Source: Lachnospiraceae bacterium (GTDB lineage Bacteria; Bacillota; Clostridia; Lachnospirales; Lachnospiraceae). From it: a stretch of DNA of 40,117 bases. Location of the stretch: contig JAFZGJ010000006.1 of the NCBI GenBank assembly GCA_017555455.1, positions 1 through 40,117 on the forward strand. Direction: 5' to 3'. Of the stretch, positions 25,534-33,371 are shown piece by piece (the first letter of the stretch is position 1; each line of letters opens with the position of its first letter). The position numbers and the translations under genes are program-made. The notes under the pieces were generated by a model. That model had not been told where the DNA came from and did not search any database. It saw nothing but the letters and a program-made list of their open reading frames with translations.

Positions 25534-26883
25534 CTATGCAAGTCCGTTGTATCGGTTGTATGCCATACAGATGCTGTTTGTATTTTTTATAATGATATTC
25601 ATAGCAATGAATGGTCCTATACCGCACAGAAGAGAACCAAAAAGCTGCCACATAAGAAATGTGGTTCCGTTTTCCTGGAAATGCATTCCATAACGGGGAG
25701 CATTATTAGCAAGACGATTAGCCAAAGAATACCACCAAATCCAACCGTAGATACTGCAAGTTAAGATAGAAAAAACTATAAATTTCACAAGTCCCGGAGT
25801 CTGGGTACCATCACCGTCACAGGCAATATTTACGTCATTAATAAGCTGATAAAGGAAAATGTAAGGGTAAATTCCGCAAGTTATAAATGTAAGAAGGATA
25901 TACATTAATAAACCTCTGTCAGTTTTAAGAGGACGGGATCCCGGATAACTTTGTACAGCCGGAGGATTTGGAGTACCGCCATAGTTTGGAGTACCGCCAT
26001 AGTTTGGAGTGCCGCCATAGTTTGGAGTAGCACCATAGTTTGGAGTGCCGCCATAGTTTGGAGTACTTCCATAGTTTGGACTACTTGAGTAATTCGGTGT
26101 GGAAGAGTAAGATACCATGCCGGGATTACTCTTTGGTTTCTGAAAATAAGCTTGAACGCGGCTAAAAAGGCTACGGATGGAGAAAATAACGATATCCATA
26201 CATATTTTTAAATAGCTGCCAAAATTATTTATTCCTTTAAAATAATCTAAAGAAGGAGCTTCTTTTGAAAAATATAACAGACCGTATACAATACCAAGAG
26301 CCAATAGTGTTAAAAGTAAAGAAATAAACAGGGTAGAGAAGAATGTACCCACAGCACTTGAACCATAACCTAAACTAAGTAATTGAATCATAGATATAAA
26401 ACCGGATAATATGTTTATAATAACCATTCCAATTCCTATGAAAGCAAGAGAAGAAAAAAGTTCTCGGATTTGATATCTTTTATCTGTAAAGGCAATAAGA
26501 ACCAGAATTACAGCCATACCTAATTGGAATACGCTGGTTACGAAGGAGAAAACTATATTAATTAATGTAAAAATAGAAAATCCCCAAGAAAATAGATTAA
26601 AAAAGTTTCCAATAGCACTAAAGAAAGTAATCAATCCTGCAAATAAATAAATAACAGCTAATACAGAACCACCAATTTTAACTAAAAGTTCACCATTGGT
26701 ACCATTATTTTTTGGAGCAGAGTACATATTGTAGTTATTAGATTGCCAATTATTGTTGGCAGCATTTGAATTGGAATCATAGGTAAATGAAGTCGCTTGA
26801 GTCGAAGGGAGTACATATCCGCAATAGGGACAGAAACGAGCATTTACATTTGAAAATTCATTGTTGCAATTAGGACATTTCAT
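25534..26883 (-). CDS. Zinc-ribbon membrane protein with DUF4234 domain and NYGGTP repeats
   Basis: 449 aa from ATG 26883, where GAGG lies ten bases upstream; a further start at 26898 overlaps that site. An N-terminal zinc ribbon (CPNCNNEF...FCPYCG) is followed by four hydrophobic helices (about residues 70-210), a cytosolic linker, then NYG[GSA]TP repeats (about 265-305). The C-terminal DUF4234 module (RGLLMYILLTFITCGIYPYIFLYQL) has further membrane helices to the end (GPFIAMNIIIKNTN). The function is unknown. It shares an operon with the sortase, so an envelope role is likely. Confidence 0.75.
   Translation of the reverse strand: MKCPNCNNEFSNVNARFCPYCGYVLPSTQATSFTYDSNSNAANNNWQSNNYNMYSAPKNNGTNGELLVKIGGSVLAVIYLFAGLITFFSAIGNFFNLFSWGFSIFTLINIVFSFVTSVFQLGMAVILVLIAFTDKRYQIRELFSSLAFIGIGMVIINILSGFISMIQLLSLGYGSSAVGTFFSTLFISLLLTLLALGIVYGLLYFSKEAPSLDYFKGINNFGSYLKICMDIVIFSIRSLFSRVQAYFQKPKSNPGMVSYSSTPNYSSSPNYGSTPNYGGTPNYGATPNYGGTPNYGGTPNYGGTPNPPAVQSYPGSRPLKTDRGLLMYILLTFITCGIYPYIFLYQLINDVNIACDGDGTQTPGLVKFIVFSILTCSIYGWIWWYSLANRLANNAPRYGMHFQENGTTFLMWQLFGSLLCGIGPFIAMNIIIKNTNSICMAYNRYNGLA
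25967..26088 (-). repeat. 18-bp tandem coding repeat
   Basis: About six and a half imperfect copies of an 18-base unit (plus strand ATAGTTTGGAGTGCCGCC) encode NYGGTP-type hexapeptides. Copies differ mainly at wobble positions and at the Gly/Ala/Ser codon. Number changes by slippage are likely between strains. Confidence 0.9.
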
Positions 26884-26913
26884 TTGTATATACCTCACTT
26901 GTCTTGTATAAAA

Positions 26914-27333
26914 TTATATTTTTAACAGCTGGGAAATGATTTTTCCAATGATACCTTCCCAGGGCTGAAAAATAACAATAGAATCTGATGTATTTAACAT
27001 TCGTAATACATATGTAATAAGAAACAATAAAATAGCAATAGTTGAAAGTATCAACGATGCATTCTTTGTCATTTTGTTTCTAAAAAAATAGAAAAAAAGA
27101 ATTACCACCGGTAACCAGAAAAGAGGATGATAATAAAACGCTGTTTTGAAATCCAAATGAAGAAGAGAAATCCATGCCCGGGTCATTCCGCAACCCGCAC
27201 AGGATATTCCGGTGATCCATAAAATAGGACATCCTACGTCAAAAATTAAGCTTATAAATAAATAGAACATGACAATACCTATTATGGCTCTTATATCTTG
27301 CAAATCTGCCGGGAATTTTTTTGAGGATTTCAT
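26914..27333 (-). CDS. DUF2752 membrane protein
   Basis: 139 aa with three or four membrane helices and the DUF2752 signature CAGCGMTRAWISLLHLDFKTAFYYHPLFW. Function unknown; such proteins are often near zinc-ribbon membrane proteins, as here. The start at 27333 lacks a strong ribosome binding site, so the exact N-terminus is uncertain. It is first in the operon with the DUF4234 and sortase genes, about 90 bases after a good promoter. Confidence 0.8.
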   Translation of the reverse strand: MKSSKKFPADLQDIRAIIGIVMFYLFISLIFDVGCPILWITGISCAGCGMTRAWISLLHLDFKTAFYYHPLFWLPVVILFFYFFRNKMTKNASLILSTIAILLFLITYVLRMLNTSDSIVIFQPWEGIIGKIISQLLKI

Positions 27334-27427
27334 AATTGTTGTTACATACCGATTGTAGTCTTAAATAAGTTGTTAATGTAAATATAAAAAAGTAAAGACA
27401 TCTTATATCTTATTATTATATATAGAT

Positions 27428-27456
27428 TTTATAGCAGTACTCGGTAAGAATGTCAA
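27428..27456 (-). promoter_or_regulatory. Sigma-A-type promoter of the DUF2752-DUF4234-sortase operon
   Basis: On the - strand TTGACA (27456-27451), a 17-base spacer and TATAAA (27433-27428). An imperfect inverted repeat, TACTCGGTA (27438) and TACCTGAGTA (27460), brackets the -35 box and could be an operator. Confidence 0.65.
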
Positions 27457-27506
27457 TAGTACCTGAGTATAGCATATTCTAGAAGAAAGATAGAGCAGGG
27501 GAAGGA

Positions 27507-27947
27507 TTATAATATATTTAGAATCATTTCTACATGAGGAATTCCGTCTTCTAAAAATTCATCAGAAGAAATAACAAAACCTTCTTTTTCATAGAATCCA
27601 GTGGCATAGCACTGGGCTTCTATGTAGATGGAAGATGGATTCAGTTTCTCCTTGATTTGGGAAATCCCCTCTTTTAAAAGTTTTCCACCAAGACCTGTGC
27701 CATGGGTAAGGGTAAGAACACGTCCCATCTGTATGGTTTTGGTAGTAGAATCTTTTTCAAAGGCTCTTAAATATGCGATTATTTTCCCGTCACATTCGTA
27801 AAAAATATGCAGACTCCGATAATCAATGTCATCCAAATCCTGATAAACACAGTTTTGCTCTACAACAAAGATTTCCGCACGGGATTTTAAAATTTCATAA
27901 AGTTCAGTAGTGGTTAATTGGTTAAAGTATTTTGTTATTAGTTTCAT
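27507..27947 (-). CDS. ElaA-like GNAT acetyltransferase
   Basis: 146 aa. The N-terminus (LTTTELYEILKSRAEIFVVEQNCVYQDLDDID) and the acetyl-CoA loop (MGRVLTLTHGTGLGGKLLKEGI) are typical of the ElaA branch of GNAT proteins, as is YATGFYEKEGFVISSDEFLEDGIPHVEMIL near the C-terminus. The substrate is not known. AGGATT precedes ATG 27947. It stands alone, separated from the downstream operon by the promoter at 27428. Confidence 0.88.
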   Translation of the reverse strand: MKLITKYFNQLTTTELYEILKSRAEIFVVEQNCVYQDLDDIDYRSLHIFYECDGKIIAYLRAFEKDSTTKTIQMGRVLTLTHGTGLGGKLLKEGISQIKEKLNPSSIYIEAQCYATGFYEKEGFVISSDEFLEDGIPHVEMILNIL

Positions 27948-28025
27948 AGAGTAATCCTAAGTGTTTGATAATTATTTGAAAATATATCAGAAAATTCCCG
28001 TCCTCATATGTATTTGTGGTAAATC

Positions 28026-28757
28026 TTATTTCCAATATCCATAATACTTGTCGAACATCCGATTGTTATGGGCATCTCCGCCATCTACGTTGGAACTCTT
28101 GAACACCGGTGGTTCAATACCCGCCTTCACTAAATTATCAACAACTTGACAAACCAGTGCCTGTGCAATGGTAATACCTGTAATACTGGAAGTTGGACCA
28201 ATAGTTGAATCCAAACCTTCAATAGGGAAAGCAGCGTCACCCGGTTCTCCCCAGTTATCGATAGTTACATCTGCAATTTCATACATTTTCTTGCCGGAGC
28301 TGTGACGTGATGTACAGTTTGCTGAATGTTGCATACTGGTCATAGCGATAACCTTTGCTCCTTTTTCTTTGGCCGCAAGGCACATCTCTACCGGAACAGC
28401 ATTTCGTCCGGAATTAGAAATGACCATAACCGTGTCCTTTGCTTCCACACGGTATAATTCTACCAGCGCCTGAGAATAGCCCTCAACACGCTCAAGATAG
28501 GTGCTTTTGTTGGCCATTTCGTGGAGCATTAGCTCCGGCGGCAGAATGCCGTGAACAAGTGCCAGACCGCCTGCACGTAGGTATAGTTCTTCCGCAATCA
28601 TATGAGAATGACCGGAACCAAATACATAGAATTTTCCGCCTTGCTTGCAGCTTTCCGTTACGAAGTCCGCGGCAGTTTGGATATTAGGCATCTCATGTTC
28701 TAATACCTGCTGAAGCTTTTCCTGGGCGTGGGAAAAAAAACGTTTTGCTGTTTCCAT
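28026..28757 (-). CDS. SIS-domain sugar-phosphate-binding protein (UPF0309-like)
   Basis: 243 aa. An N-terminal helical lead is followed by one SIS domain with GSGHSHMIAEELYLRAGG and the phosphosugar loop VISNSGRNAVPVEM. VDGGDAHNNRMFDKYYGYW closes the protein, as in UPF0309-type sugar isomerase-domain proteins. It likely binds or isomerises an amino-sugar phosphate in the cytoplasm. AAGGAGG precedes ATG 28757, and the gene starts 12 bases after the ceramidase-like gene, so the two form an operon. Base composition here is visibly more G+C-rich than in the CIS region. Confidence 0.85.
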   Translation of the reverse strand: METAKRFFSHAQEKLQQVLEHEMPNIQTAADFVTESCKQGGKFYVFGSGHSHMIAEELYLRAGGLALVHGILPPELMLHEMANKSTYLERVEGYSQALVELYRVEAKDTVMVISNSGRNAVPVEMCLAAKEKGAKVIAMTSMQHSANCTSRHSSGKKMYEIADVTIDNWGEPGDAAFPIEGLDSTIGPTSSITGITIAQALVCQVVDNLVKAGIEPPVFKSSNVDGGDAHNNRMFDKYYGYWK

Positions 28758-28769
28758 AAAAGTACCTCC

Positions 28770-30035
28770 TTAATGGTTGTCTTGCAACTGACGGTGCAGT
28801 TGTTTAATTTCGTGAATCAGACGCTCACCGCTGCCTCGGGCAACGATGGCAGCCATAGCTTCATAATGGTTTGCTTCATAGGCTTCTTCCGGACAGATGT
28901 AGCGGAAGTAGCCGTTGGAGTAAGCAATGATGGAAAGTCCTTCCGGTTGCAGGGTAGAGAACAGCTCTCCCGGAATGGTGGCAAATTCCATACCGGCGAA
29001 GCAAAATACGGTCACCGGCAGGTCAAGTTGCTGAATGCCCGCCATAGATTTAGCGAACTCCAGATTCACCCAAGCACCTTCTACATAGGTTTTCAGTAAG
29101 CGCAGACTTGCAGCATCAGCACCTGCTGTTTTGGCGTCTTCCCATTGGGTGGTACGTTCTTGAAGTTCTGCTTGGGCGGTAGCCACCGACACGATAGGTC
29201 TTGGCTGCAGAGAAATCATGGTGTGGATGCCTCGCAAAGGTTCCGGCTGAGCAAAAGGAAGATTTTGAATCACAGACTGAACATGTTTTGCTGCGATTTG
29301 ACTCATACGGGAACATTCGGCGAAGGAGGATTCCTGACGGGTGAAACGGGTACTGATGTCACCGGCAGCGCCGTTGAGGAAAACTGCCATATCGCAATTC
29401 AGCAGTGCTTCGATGCCGGCAGCGAAGTCCGCGGATGCTAACAGATTGTCAGGCCCCAGAACAGTAGGGTGACAAGGGAAATTATAAAGGGTCAGTAGTT
29501 TACCGCTTTCTGTCTTGCACTGGATTACCGTCAGGTCGCCTCCCGGTGTTGCACCGGTATGACGTTCGGAGCCTACCGGAGGCGTAGCGCTCTTGGCGGT
29601 ACGAACCAGGAATGGCTCCAGGGTTTCGATAGCGATCCGGCATGCAGATTCTGTTTTACAGATTACATCTTCCATGTATGCCCGAAATTCCGGGGTGCGC
29701 TCCTCAGCAGAGCAGTTTACTGCTGTTAACGGTCCTTCATCAGAGATTACTCCTTGGGGAGCAGCGTGAGTGTGGATGGCGGAAACGATTAGTCTCTGTG
29801 GTTCAATTCCCAGATAGGATACTTTTTGGGCGATGCGGCGGTACAGTCCTTCGTCCACGCACAGAAGATCCAGTGCTACCAGACAAAAGCGAAGACCTGC
29901 TTGCTCCAACACTATTGCTTTACAGTAAAGTGGATCATGGGTGCCACCACAGGGGCGGTATCCTGCATAGCCTCCCAGTACAACACCGGGAGGAGGGGTT
30001 ATGTCTGATTTTGAAAAACCAATCATAATTGACAT
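28770..30035 (-). CDS. Neutral/alkaline ceramidase-like amidohydrolase
   Basis: 421 aa from ATG 30035, eight bases after GGAGG; a frame extension to 30101 has no such site. It matches the catalytic domain of neutral non-lysosomal ceramidases: IGFSKSDITPPPGVVLGGYAGY, SAIHTHAAPQG (zinc-binding His), LYNFPCHPTVLG, FLNGAAGDIS and GMEFATIPGELFS. No signal peptide is seen and the C-terminal Ig-like domain of true ceramidases is missing. A cytoplasmic deacylase or deacetylase of an amino-sugar-like substrate, working with the SIS protein, is more likely than ceramide cleavage (inference). The gene is notably G+C-rich against its neighbours. Confidence 0.8.
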   Translation of the reverse strand: MSIMIGFSKSDITPPPGVVLGGYAGYRPCGGTHDPLYCKAIVLEQAGLRFCLVALDLLCVDEGLYRRIAQKVSYLGIEPQRLIVSAIHTHAAPQGVISDEGPLTAVNCSAEERTPEFRAYMEDVICKTESACRIAIETLEPFLVRTAKSATPPVGSERHTGATPGGDLTVIQCKTESGKLLTLYNFPCHPTVLGPDNLLASADFAAGIEALLNCDMAVFLNGAAGDISTRFTRQESSFAECSRMSQIAAKHVQSVIQNLPFAQPEPLRGIHTMISLQPRPIVSVATAQAELQERTTQWEDAKTAGADAASLRLLKTYVEGAWVNLEFAKSMAGIQQLDLPVTVFCFAGMEFATIPGELFSTLQPEGLSIIAYSNGYFRYICPEEAYEANHYEAMAAIVARGSGERLIHEIKQLHRQLQDNH

Positions 30036-30054
30036 ATAGTTTACCTCCATATTT

Positions 30055-30100
30055 ATTATATCATTGTACAGTAAAAGTGTATTATAATATTTACTATACA
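30055..30100 (-). promoter_or_regulatory. Operator-like inverted repeat upstream of the ceramidase-SIS operon
   Basis: TGTACAGTAAA (30065) and TTTACTATACA (30090) are inverted copies with one mismatch, 14 bases apart. On the - strand one TATAAT lies between them and another just downstream (30060-30055). No convincing -35 box was found. A repressor site, for example of a GntR-type regulator, is plausible. Confidence 0.45.
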
Positions 30101-30227
30101 CGATTTCGTTATATTTCTATAGTACTTTGAAGTATTTTTGCAAAAATGAATAAAATAAAGAGAAAAAAGCTAACGGTTATTTCTTACAAAACTTTATGTA
30201 GAAAAGGAATTTGCTGGTTTTAATTCA

Positions 30228-30256
30228 TTGTCAGGAACTATATATGATGTTAAACT
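30228..30256 (+). promoter_or_regulatory. Candidate gldA promoter
   Basis: TTGTCA (30228), a 17-base spacer and TAAACT (30251) lie about 50 bases before the gldA start. The -35 is good and the -10 moderate. Confidence 0.4.
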
Positions 30257-30304
30257 TATTGGTGTAATATTTTGTTACTTAAGAAAAATGAATGGAGGAT
30301 TTTT

Positions 30305-31390
30305 ATGGGAAAAGTAATTATTGCACCTGGTAAATATGTACAAGGTGCAGGGGAAATGGCAAATCTTGGAGCGTACGTTGCGAAACTTGGAAAAAAAGCA
30401 TTGGTTATCGTTTCTCCTTCCGGAAGAAAAAGAAATGAAGAAGTTATCGAAGCTTCCTTTAAAACAGCAGATGTAGGGATTTTGTATGAAGATTTTAATG
30501 GGGAATGTTCGAGAAATGAAATTGCAAGACTGGTAAATATTGTAAAAGAAAATGGAATCGATGTAGTTGTCGGTGTTGGTGGCGGAAAAATCTTAGATAC
30601 ATCGAAAGCTGTTGCATATGAAAACAGTATTCCTGTAGCAATTGTACCTACCATTGCTTCTACAGATGCTCCTTGTTCCGCATTATCTGTAGTATATTCT
30701 GATGAAGGTGTATTCGAAGACTATTATTGGTTACCTGCAAATCCTAATTTAGTATTGGTTGATACAGATGTTATCGTGAAAGCACCTGCCAGATTACTGG
30801 TTTCCGGTATGGGTGATGCATTGGCTACCTATTTTGAGGCAAGGGCTTGTGAGGCATCCGGCGCTAACTCTTGTGCGGGAGGACTGCCTACCGTTGCGGC
30901 TATGACTTTAGCAAAAAAATGTTACGAAACTCTAATTACAGAGGGAGAATTGGCAAAATTAGCAGCAGAAGCTCATGTTTGTACCAAAGCGGTTGAAAAT
31001 GTAGTAGAAGCAAACACATTGCTTTCAGGTATTGGTTTTGAATCAGGAGGTCTTGCGGGTGCGCATGCAGTTCATAATGGTCTTACAGTACTTCCACAGT
31101 GTCATCATATGTATCACGGTGAAAAAGTTGCTTTCGGAACCATTGTACAGTTAGTACTGGAAAATTCTCCTGAAGAAGAATTGTATGAAGTTCTTGACTT
31201 TTGTGTAAGAGTAGGGCTTCCTGTGACTTTAGAAGAACTTGGTATCACAGAAATTAAAGAAGAAGAAATTATGGCTGTTGCAGAAGCTACCGTTGTAGAT
31301 ACGGTTGTAAATATGCCTTTTGCAGTTACTGCAAAAGACATATATGCAGCAATTTTGGCAGCTGATGCTATTGGGAAAACAATGATTTAA
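30305..31390 (+). CDS. gldA: Glycerol dehydrogenase
   Basis: 361 aa, full length for this iron-containing/zinc-dependent alcohol dehydrogenase family member, oxidising glycerol to dihydroxyacetone with NAD. NAD loop GVGGGKILDTSKA and TIASTDAPCSALSVVY are family signatures. Metal ligands are the Asp in GMGDALATYFEA and the His residues in GAHAVHNGL and MYHGEKVAFG. ATG 30305 follows GGAGG by six bases; the open frame extends to 30272 without a site. It is monocistronic and ends in an intrinsic terminator. Confidence 0.95.
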   Translation: MGKVIIAPGKYVQGAGEMANLGAYVAKLGKKALVIVSPSGRKRNEEVIEASFKTADVGILYEDFNGECSRNEIARLVNIVKENGIDVVVGVGGGKILDTSKAVAYENSIPVAIVPTIASTDAPCSALSVVYSDEGVFEDYYWLPANPNLVLVDTDVIVKAPARLLVSGMGDALATYFEARACEASGANSCAGGLPTVAAMTLAKKCYETLITEGELAKLAAEAHVCTKAVENVVEANTLLSGIGFESGGLAGAHAVHNGLTVLPQCHHMYHGEKVAFGTIVQLVLENSPEEELYEVLDFCVRVGLPVTLEELGITEIKEEEIMAVAEATVVDTVVNMPFAVTAKDIYAAILAADAIGKTMI

Positions 31391-31440
31391 TAGCATATTA
31401 GAACTTTATTGTATTAAATAATTACAAAAAATGAACATGA

Positions 31441-31470
31441 AAAAAAGCCTTGAATTTCAAGGCTTTTTTT
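31441..31470. terminator. Intrinsic terminator after gldA
   Basis: AAAAAAGCCTTGAA and TTCAAGGCTTTTTT form a stem around a two-base loop. The A and T runs make it work on both strands. It also lies directly downstream, on the - strand, of the first tRNA 3'-end copy. Confidence 0.9.
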
Positions 31471-31478
31471 AAATATAA

Positions 31479-31519
31479 TGCGGAAGATGGGACTTGAACA
31501 AGGAACAACTTCTGGAAAA
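31479..31519 (-). repeat. att copy 1 (tRNA-Leu-like 3' end)
   Basis: Contains GCGGAAGATGGGACTTGAAC. Reversed, this reads as the T-loop, 3' T-stem strand and 3' acceptor strand (CTTCCGCA) of a tRNA, most like tRNA-Leu. The 5' T-stem strand is not kept, so it is a fragment. It shares a longer flank, to 31519, with copy 2. Confidence 0.75.
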
Positions 31520-31523
31520 TCTA

Positions 31524-32090
31524 TTACTCTGTTGAAAGATTCAAATTGTTGTACCAATCTGGTCGGGTATCTGATAAATTACAAAGCTTTCCATTCTGAT
31601 ATATAGCAAAACGATTAAAATTCTTTGTGTTGTCATATAAAACAACCATATCACATAGATTTATAATTTCTTTTAATCGATTAAAACTTTCCGTATATCT
31701 GCGTTCAACGTCTGCATCGGGAATACCATGACCACCTTGAGAAACACGATAAGCAATACGTGTTTTGGCAATGTCTGCAGAAGCAACTCCAACATAATGG
31801 AGTTCAATTCTATAGCCTAAGGATTTAGCAATTTCAATATTTCGTATAATACTCGCACCGCACAGAGTAGTTTCTTGATTAAACGATATTCCTTGCTCGA
31901 AATATTCTTTTATTTTTCTTACAGCAATTTTTCCGGCTTTTAAGACATCAGACATATTTTGCCAATTACCAAAACTTTTAACAATTTCATCAGTATTAAT
32001 TCTCGGCATATCTTTCAATGATGCCAGTGTCTGGAATAAAGTAGATTTGCCGGCACCATTAACGCCGGCAATCAGTATATATTTCTTCAT
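31524..32090 (-). CDS. Zeta-toxin-like P-loop kinase
   Basis: 188 aa. Walker A GVNGAGKST at residues 9-17, INTDEIV, a catalytic-type FNQETTLCG segment, and the lid RVSQGGHGIPDADVERRY, as in zeta toxin / AAA kinase-like proteins. Zeta toxins phosphorylate UDP-N-acetylglucosamine or related nucleotide sugars; the exact substrate here is unknown. Its ATG (32090) overlaps the stop of the upstream 59-aa gene by one base, so translation is coupled. The gene sits inside an att-flanked segment and could stabilise the island or act in phage defence. Confidence 0.82.
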   Translation of the reverse strand: MKKYILIAGVNGAGKSTLFQTLASLKDMPRINTDEIVKSFGNWQNMSDVLKAGKIAVRKIKEYFEQGISFNQETTLCGASIIRNIEIAKSLGYRIELHYVGVASADIAKTRIAYRVSQGGHGIPDADVERRYTESFNRLKEIINLCDMVVLYDNTKNFNRFAIYQNGKLCNLSDTRPDWYNNLNLSTE

Positions 32091-32269
32091 TAAAATAAAT
32101 TCCTTTCAATGATCTGCTTCTGTTTTTTCTGAAGTAAAAAATTACCAATCATTTCAAAGAAATCTTGTTCTTCTTCGCTTTTCGCCTCTAGTACAAGTTG
32201 CAATGTATCTTCTGGCTGTAATTGTTTTATATCTTCAAACATTAAGGAATACTTTTTGACATCACACAT
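32090..32269 (-). CDS. 59-aa partner of the zeta-like kinase, antitoxin candidate
   Basis: ATG 32269 with AGGAGG upstream; stop TAA 32092-32090 overlaps the kinase ATG as TAATG. The product is acidic and helical (MCDVKKYSLMFEDIKQ...LEAKSEEEQDFFEMIG) with a basic C-terminus (KKQKQIIERN). Size, order and coupling are those of an antitoxin placed before its toxin. No family recognised. Confidence 0.75.
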   Translation of the reverse strand: MCDVKKYSLMFEDIKQLQPEDTLQLVLEAKSEEEQDFFEMIGNFLLQKKQKQIIERNLF

Positions 32270-32293
32270 AAAATCGCCTCCTATTTGATAATT

Positions 32294-32323
32294 ATTTTAT
32301 CTGTTTCATTTATATTATGTCAA
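32294..32323 (-). promoter_or_regulatory. Promoter of the kinase/partner pair
   Basis: On the - strand TTGACA (32323-32318), an 18-base spacer and TAAAAT (32299-32294), about 25 bases before the small gene's start. A strong consensus match. Confidence 0.65.
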
Positions 32324-32402
32324 TATGATTACGAAGTATTTTCCGATTAAAAGTAAAAGACGAAATGCCCCTACTTATTACAACTGCATTATCTTCAAAT
32401 GC

Positions 32403-32422
32403 TTGGAAACATTTGGAAACAT
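32403..32422. repeat. Tandem 10-bp repeat at the right end of unit 1
   Basis: TTGGAAACAT occurs twice head to tail, about 65 bases from att copy 2. This is the size and place expected of arm-type recombinase or excisionase binding sites. Confidence 0.45.
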
Positions 32423-32434
32423 TTTCATAAGAAC

Positions 32435-32473
32435 AAAAAAATAAGGAAACCTTGATTTTATAAGGTTTCCTTA
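32435..32473 (-). terminator. - strand terminator behind att copy 2
   Basis: TAAGGAAACCTT (32442) and AAGGTTTCCTTA (32462) form a 12-bp stem with an eight-base loop. The A-run at 32435-32441 gives a U-run on the - strand. It sits where a tRNA terminator would sit. Confidence 0.8.
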
Positions 32474-32481
32474 ACTTTAAC

Positions 32482-32526
32482 TTACTGCGGAAGATGGGAC
32501 TTGAACAAGGAACAACTTCCGGAAAA
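32482..32526 (-). repeat. att copy 2 (left end of unit 2)
   Basis: 26 bases (TTACTGCGG... to ...TTGAACA, 32482-32507) are identical to copy 3. The next 19 bases match copy 1 with a single change. Confidence 0.8.
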
Positions 32527-32585
32527 GCTTATAAAAAGGAGGTTTCCGGAGCGCTGACTTGCGGTGTGTAAACAGAGTGTAAAAA

Positions 32586-33371
32586 TTATTCATTATCTTC
32601 GATTTCAATAATTACACCTAGTTCAAGTAGTGCTAGGGAAATAAGTGAAATAAGATAAAAATTATTGTCTTGTTTTACACTTTTTTGTTGCTCATCATAA
32701 ACAGTTAATAAAGTGGGGGCTAGGTTATCCAAATCGTATTCAGAAATTCCAAAAGAGGATAGTCCTTTATTCATTTCAATAGTAGCATGAATAATTTGGT
32801 CGTTAGTCGAAATATCTTCAGGTGAAAAATTTTGTTTTATTACCTCCGGTTTAACATCTTTACCTAAGAAAAATTTTTGTTTGTGTATATCTTCTTGAAT
32901 ACAAGATAAAAGATAGCTTTCTACAGAAGGGTAACTCAATAAAAGTTGACCTTGATCACCGGTAGCATTGCTATATGGATCAGTATACTTTTTAACATAT
33001 TTTCCTCTTAATTCATTTGGAGCATAGCTTAAATAGTCTCGGTCATAAAGAAAGAATATAGGACAATCTTCAGGTTTAAGATTAAATTCGGATTTTAAAC
33101 GTGCAAATAATTCATCTAGAGCATCTTGGGTCAATTGTGTTAATTGATTCTTCTGTAGATTGAGTCCAAATACTCGAGAGCTAGAATTATTACCATGACC
33201 GATAAATTCATCACAACCTCGTGGTAACTCTTGAACTTCATATCCTAAAATGTCGGTAAAAATACTTTTTAACAATTTAAGTTCAGTACCGCTTTGGTCA
33301 CCTCTGCCGCCCTCTACAACAAATATTACATTGCCGATGATTTTTTGAGGATTAATTTTATATTTCTTCAT
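32586..33371 (-). CDS. TOPRIM/RloB-like putative nuclease, partner of AAA ATPase
   Basis: 261 aa from ATG 33371, ten bases after GAGGGG; the frame extends to 33398 but without a site. The TOPRIM-like pattern is IFVVEGG.GDQSGTE (Glu20, Glu30), FFLYDRDY (Asp110, Asp112) and SYPSVESYLL (Glu151), as in RloB, DUF4435/AriB and OLD-type nucleases. It overlaps the ATPase gene by 14 bases, so the two are made together. Pairs of this type (RloAB, PARIS) act in anti-phage defence by abortive infection. Which family it belongs to cannot be settled by eye. Confidence 0.65.
   Translation of the reverse strand: MKKYKINPQKIIGNVIFVVEGGRGDQSGTELKLLKSIFTDILGYEVQELPRGCDEFIGHGNNSSSRVFGLNLQKNQLTQLTQDALDELFARLKSEFNLKPEDCPIFFLYDRDYLSYAPNELRGKYVKKYTDPYSNATGDQGQLLLSYPSVESYLLSCIQEDIHKQKFFLGKDVKPEVIKQNFSPEDISTNDQIIHATIEMNKGLSSFGISEYDLDNLAPTLLTVYDEQQKSVKQDNNFYLISLISLALLELGVIIEIEDNE

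Larger units (their letters stand above)
31479..32507. mobile_element. Unit 1: ~1-kb att-flanked segment carrying only a toxin-antitoxin-like pair
   Basis: Bounded by two direct copies of a 22-bp tRNA 3'-end sequence (31479 and 32486); with the 19 bases that follow, the copies agree over 41 bases with one mismatch. It holds the zeta-like kinase and its small partner but no integrase. It could be a deletion remnant of an element like unit 2 or a passenger mobilised by that recombinase (inference). Confidence 0.55.

Noticed and set aside
25967-26088. CRISPR array
   Set aside because: The 18-bp units are directly adjacent without spacers and are in frame inside a membrane-protein gene.
29145-30028. 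+ strand open frames across the ceramidase-like gene
   Set aside because: Produced by higher G+C and codon bias of the real - strand gene; no ribosome sites or family patterns.
31479-31500. Intact tRNA gene at the att copies
   Set aside because: Only the T-loop and 3' strand are present at all three sites; the D-arm, anticodon arm and 5' acceptor strand are missing.
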